DNA of 8,083 nt, taken from Oscillospiraceae bacterium. Its GTDB lineage: Bacteria > Bacillota > Clostridia > Oscillospirales > Acutalibacteraceae. The notes under the pieces were generated by a model. That model searched no databases and was not told the origin of the DNA. It was given only the letters and a program-made list of their open reading frames with translations. A program made the position numbers and the translations under genes. Shown piece by piece: positions 6,338-8,083 of the stretch (within the stretch, counting starts at the first letter, position 1; the number at the start of each line of letters is the position of its first letter). The stretch lies in contig CADBPL010000214.1 in assembly GCA_902796535.1 (NCBI GenBank), positions 1 to 8,083 on the forward strand. Direction: 5' to 3'.

Positions 6338-6789
6338 TTGTTTTTCTCCCTTTCCTTTTCTAAAATTTTATACAGTGTTTGATATAACGACACAGCTTCT
6401 TCCTGCGACAGGGAAAACTCCCTTGCGATGCTTTCCGGCACGCACAGCGCCTTTTCCTGCAGCGCGCGGCCGCTTTGCGTGAGCGTGATCACCAGGTTGC
6501 GCTCATCCGCGCCGGAGCGTTCCTTGCGGATGTAGCCCTTTTCCGCCAGCTTTTTCAGCAGCGGCGTCAGGGTGTTGGACTGCAGAAACAACGCTTCGCA
6601 CAAAAACTTTTCGTTGACTTCCCCCTCTTCCCACAGCACCATCATCACGATATACTGTGTGTAGGTCAGGTTCAGCTGCGCCAGCAGCGGCTTATATCGC
6701 CGCGTAATGATGTTGGAGACCGCATACAACGGAAAGCAGAGCTGGTTTTTCAGCCGCAGGGCGTCGTAATTTCCGTTTCGTTCGGACAA
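6334..6789 (-). CDS. OhrR-like MarR-family redox repressor (TTG start)
   Basis: A 151-residue winged-helix repressor. The N-terminal segment LRLKNQLCFPLYA matches the OhrR sensing region: Cys18 corresponds to Bacillus OhrR Cys15, and Tyr32 and Tyr43 correspond to Tyr29 and Tyr40, which bond the oxidised cysteine. The recognition-helix region SNTLTPLLKKL and the wing (RKERSGADERNLVITLT) are typical. The start is inferred to be TTG at 6787-6789, preceded by GAGGTGAT (6794-6801) at a good distance; this gives the usual family length. The apparent start at 6837 is the -35 box itself and lies upstream of the transcript start. Unlike classical ohrR, it is not next to an ohr gene: it heads an operon with a peroxidase and an erythrin. 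Cys116 sits where the Bacillus protein has Asp, and Cys64 is a further cysteine. Likely autorepressed and released by peroxides. Confidence 0.92.
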   Translation of the reverse strand: MSERNGNYDALRLKNQLCFPLYAVSNIITRRYKPLLAQLNLTYTQYIVMMVLWEEGEVNEKFLCEALFLQSNTLTPLLKKLAEKGYIRKERSGADERNLVITLTQSGRALQEKALCVPESIAREFSLSQEEAVSLYQTLYKILEKEREKNK

Positions 6790-6808
6790 ACTTATCACCT
6801 CGTTTGCG

Positions 6809-6830
6809 ATTATATCGCATACGATATAAT
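6809..6830. promoter_or_regulatory. operator: perfect 9-bp inverted repeat over the -10 box
   Basis: ATTATATCG (6809-6817) and CGATATAAT (6822-6830) are perfect reverse complements around a 4-base centre. The palindrome covers the whole -10 box and most of the spacer, the classic position for MarR-family autorepression. The half-site differs from the Bacillus OhrR box (AATTxxATT-type), so the DNA specificity has diverged even though the sensing residues are kept. Confidence 0.8.
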
Positions 6831-6837
6831 TTGTCAA
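6809..6837 (-). promoter_or_regulatory. consensus promoter of the ohrR-peroxidase-erythrin operon
   Basis: On the minus strand, TTGACA (6832-6837), exactly 17 bases, TATAAT (6809-6814): a perfect SigA promoter. Transcription would start near 6802, just upstream of the GAGGTGAT ribosome binding site. Such a strong promoter fits a gene set that is held off by a repressor and opened rapidly on oxidation. Confidence 0.92.
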
Positions 6838-6896
6838 GCCTTTTTTTCATATTTTCCGGCAAAATTTCAGAAAGCCCGCACGGCGTAACAAACCGG

Positions 6897-6924
6897 TTGA
6901 TTTTTCGGCAGGATGATGTATAAT
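6897..6924 (+). promoter_or_regulatory. promoter of the ZIP transporter gene
   Basis: TTGATT (6897-6902), 16-base spacer, TATAAT (6919-6924). Transcription would start near 6931, immediately before the inverted repeat at 6933-6948. It is divergent from the ohrR promoter; the two -35 boxes are about 60 bases apart. Confidence 0.75.
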
Positions 6925-6932
6925 ACTATATT

Positions 6933-6948
6933 GTTAGCTTGCGCTAAC
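6933..6948. promoter_or_regulatory. probable metal-regulator operator at the ZIP promoter
   Basis: GTTAGC-TTGC-GCTAAC, a perfect 6-bp inverted repeat that begins 9 bases after the -10 box, over the transcription start. The half-site GTTAG/CTAAC resembles that of DtxR/IdeR-family operators (core GGTTAGxCTAACC), but the spacing between arms is wider. The same element recurs at 7915-7930 in the same place relative to another promoter. The regulator itself is not in the window. Confidence 0.65.
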
Positions 6949-7004
6949 CTCGGTTGATCCGCTCCCTGACAAAAAGCCTTTCAAAAGAAAGGATGGTTCC
7001 GGGC

Positions 7005-7784
7005 ATGAAAACGGTTTTGACGGGGCTTTTGCTTCCGTTTATCGGCACGGCCGCGGGCGCCGGCTGCGTGTTTTTTCTGCGCAAAAATATAAAGCTGTCC
7101 GTGCAGCGGGCGCTCACCGGCTTTGCGGCGGGCGTGATGGTGGCGGCCTCCATCTGGAGCCTGATCGTGCCCGCCATTGAGCAAAGCGCGGCCATGGGAA
7201 GCTGGGCGTTTTTGCCCGCTTTTCTCGGCTTTTGGTTCGGGATCCTGTTCCTGCTGCTGCTCGACCACGTGATCCCGCATTTACATAGGAGCGCGGAACA
7301 GGCGGAGGGCCCGAAAAGCAGCCTGAACCGCACGGCCATGATGGTGCTCGCCGTGACGCTGCACAACATTCCGGAGGGCATGGCGGTCGGCGTTGTTTAC
7401 GCGGGGCTGCGCTCCGCTTCGCCGAGCATTACGGCGGGCGGCGCGCTGGCGCTGGCGCTGGGCATCGCCATTCAGAATTTTCCCGAGGGCGCGATCATCT
7501 CCCTGCCGCTGTTCGCAGAGGGAAAAAGCAAGCCGAAATCCTTTTTGCTGGGCGTACTCTCCGGCGCGGTGGAACCGGTGTTCGGCGCGCTGACCGTGAT
7601 CGTGGCCGGTCTGGTCGTGCCCGTCATGCCGTATCTGCTGGCCTTTGCGGCGGGGGCGATGCTGTATGTGGTGGTGGAGGAGCTGATCCCCGAAATGAGC
7701 GCAGGGGAGCATTCCCACGTGGGGGTGCTGTTTTTCGCCGTCGGCTTCAGCCTGATGATGGCGCTGGACGTGGCGCTGGGATAA
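7005..7784 (+). CDS. ZIP-family metal transporter, GufA subfamily
   Basis: A 259-residue inner-membrane divalent-metal transporter (zinc, iron or manganese) with about eight hydrophobic segments. Transport-site motifs are HNIPEG in TM4 (His120, Asn121, Glu124) and QNFPEG in TM5 (Gln157, Asn158, Glu161); Q in TM5 is typical of the GufA branch that includes Bordetella BbZIP. VVVEELIPE (222-230) provides a further acidic site. A short histidine stretch (DHVIPHLHR, 87-95) lies in the TM3-TM4 loop. At Asn158, BbZIP has Asp208, a ligand of its second metal. Start: ATG 7005, 8 bases after GGATGG; an in-frame ATG at 6993 directly touches the ribosome binding site and is less likely. The promoter with its GTTAG/CTAAC operator suggests metal-dependent control, most simply import that is shut off when metal is plentiful. 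Confidence 0.92.
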   Translation: MKTVLTGLLLPFIGTAAGAGCVFFLRKNIKLSVQRALTGFAAGVMVAASIWSLIVPAIEQSAAMGSWAFLPAFLGFWFGILFLLLLDHVIPHLHRSAEQAEGPKSSLNRTAMMVLAVTLHNIPEGMAVGVVYAGLRSASPSITAGGALALALGIAIQNFPEGAIISLPLFAEGKSKPKSFLLGVLSGAVEPVFGALTVIVAGLVVPVMPYLLAFAAGAMLYVVVEELIPEMSAGEHSHVGVLFFAVGFSLMMALDVALG

Positions 7785-7787
7785 ATC

Positions 7788-7859
7788 ATGAAAGCGACCG
7801 TCTCTTCGGCAGAAAGCGTCGGCTGCTTCCGGTGCAAAAAAGATGAAAGTAAGAAATAA
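7788..7859 (+). CDS. candidate 23-residue peptide with a CxxC motif
   Basis: ATG four bases after the ZIP stop, then 23 codons ending in TAA. The peptide starts MKATVSSAESVG and continues CFRCKKDESKK. The two cysteines form a C-F-R-C pair followed by a lysine-rich tail, which could bind a metal, in keeping with the neighbouring transporter. Only a weak GGGA lies upstream, so it would depend on translational coupling. A chance frame is quite possible. Nothing in the families I know matches it. Confidence 0.25.
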   Translation: MKATVSSAESVGCFRCKKDESKK

Positions 7860-7877
7860 AAAAATTCCCCCTGTCTC

Positions 7878-7905
7878 TTGACTATCGACAAAATAAGAAT
7901 ATAAT
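7878..7905 (+). promoter_or_regulatory. second metal-type promoter, reading out of the window
   Basis: TTGACT (7878-7883), 16-base spacer, TATAAT (7900-7905). Transcription would begin near 7912. The arrangement (16-base spacer, then GTTAG/CTAAC 9-10 bases after the -10 box) is the same as at the ZIP promoter, which suggests common control. The gene it serves lies beyond 8083. Confidence 0.8.
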
Positions 7906-7911
7906 AGTATT

Positions 7912-8083
7912 TAAGTTAGGAAGCGCTAACCGCCGCAGCCAAAGGGCAAACCCCGCCAAAGCAGCCCGCCTGTTGCTCACGCCGGTTAGGTAACCACTGA
8001 TTAAATCGCGGTGTGCAGATTGGCGAGAGGATTTTTCGTCAGATGAAACAAAAAACGCAGGCAATACTTGGTGTATTAACGAG
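7912..8083 (+). ncRNA. long structured leader RNA, class unknown, cut by the window end
   Basis: At least 170 bases follow the promoter at 7878-7905 without a convincing gene. Pairings seen: GTTAG/CTAAC (7915-7919 with 7926-7930), CTAACCG/CGGTTAG (7926-7932 with 7983-7989, exclusive with the former), GGG/CCC (7944-7946 with 7951-7953), GGTT/AACC (7984-7987 with 7992-7995), TTTTT/AAAAA around 8032-8055, and AATAC/GTATT (8063-8067 with 8073-8077). It does not fit the conserved cores of the TPP, SAM, FMN, cobalamin, M-box, yybP-ykoY or ydaO riboswitches as I know them. The last 60 bases look like the left arm of a larger inverted repeat continued outside. Alternative: a short coding start at ATG 8043. 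Confidence 0.4.
7915..7930. promoter_or_regulatory. second copy of the probable metal-regulator operator
   Basis: GTTAGG-AAGC-GCTAAC: GTTAG and CTAAC pair perfectly, with one mismatch at the inner base. It matches the site at 6933-6948 in half-sites, arm spacing and distance to the -10 box. Because it is transcribed, it may also act as an RNA stem; CTAACCG (7926-7932) can alternatively pair with CGGTTAG (7983-7989). Confidence 0.65.

Noticed and set aside
6790..6837. Upstream TTG start for the OhrR-like gene
   Set aside because: That TTG is part of the -35 box TTGACA; the transcript starts near 6802, so only the TTG at 6787-6789 (or GTG 6796-6798) can be used, and the former is properly spaced from GAGGTGAT.
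8043..8083. Coding start at ATG 8043 running off the window
   Set aside because: Only 13 codons are visible, the GAGAGG upstream is 12 bases away, and the stretch contains the AATAC/GTATT hairpin, so it looks more like structured leader than gene; it cannot be excluded without more sequence.
1..8083. CRISPR arrays, tRNA or rRNA genes, complete insertion sequences
   Set aside because: No regularly spaced repeats, no cloverleaf or rRNA-like stretch, and no transposase frame were found on either strand.

Overview
The window looks like chromosomal DNA of an anaerobic, fairly GC-rich gut-type member of the Clostridia (Oscillospirales/Ruminococcaceae-like). This rests on GC-rich genes separated by AT-rich spacers, near-consensus SigA promoters, strong AGGAGG-type ribosome binding sites, a glycyl radical enzyme with its activase, and an OhrR of the Bacillus type. 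The lineage is an inference from gene content.

Left block (1-1630, minus strand): a GMP synthase that consists only of the ATP pyrophosphatase part, with no glutaminase domain, from its own extended -10 promoter; upstream of it lies a YbaK/ProX-type aminoacyl-tRNA deacylase.

Gene-poor island (1631-2313): no intact gene. It holds the decayed remnant of an AlbA_2 (Schlafen-type) ATP-binding protein on the minus strand, with no start codon and an apparent in-frame internal deletion, and two near-identical 25-bp repeats at its 3' side. The far end carries the promoter of the next operon.

Glycyl radical operon (2233-5459, plus strand): a 720-residue glycyl radical enzyme of unassigned substrate and, 8 bases later, its radical-SAM activase with two ferredoxin-type [4Fe-4S] motifs, closed by a strong hairpin terminator. 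The enzyme carries G-C-N-Q where the characterised eliminases carry G-C-x-E.

Peroxide-defence operon (5475-6837, minus strand): an OhrR-like one-Cys redox repressor (TTG start), a Cys-type glutathione/thioredoxin peroxidase and a rubredoxin-less rubrerythrin (erythrin), with overlapping or nearly touching ends. The promoter is consensus and is overlapped by a perfect 9-bp inverted repeat, the likely autoregulatory operator.

Metal block (6897-8083, plus strand): a GufA-type ZIP metal transporter and, after it, a second promoter whose gene is outside the window. Both promoters carry the same GTTAG-N6-CTAAC inverted repeat just after the -10 box, so they probably share one metal-responsive (DtxR/MntR-like) repressor. 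The second promoter leads into a long, structured, apparently untranslated leader that runs off the right end and is the most unusual non-coding stretch here.
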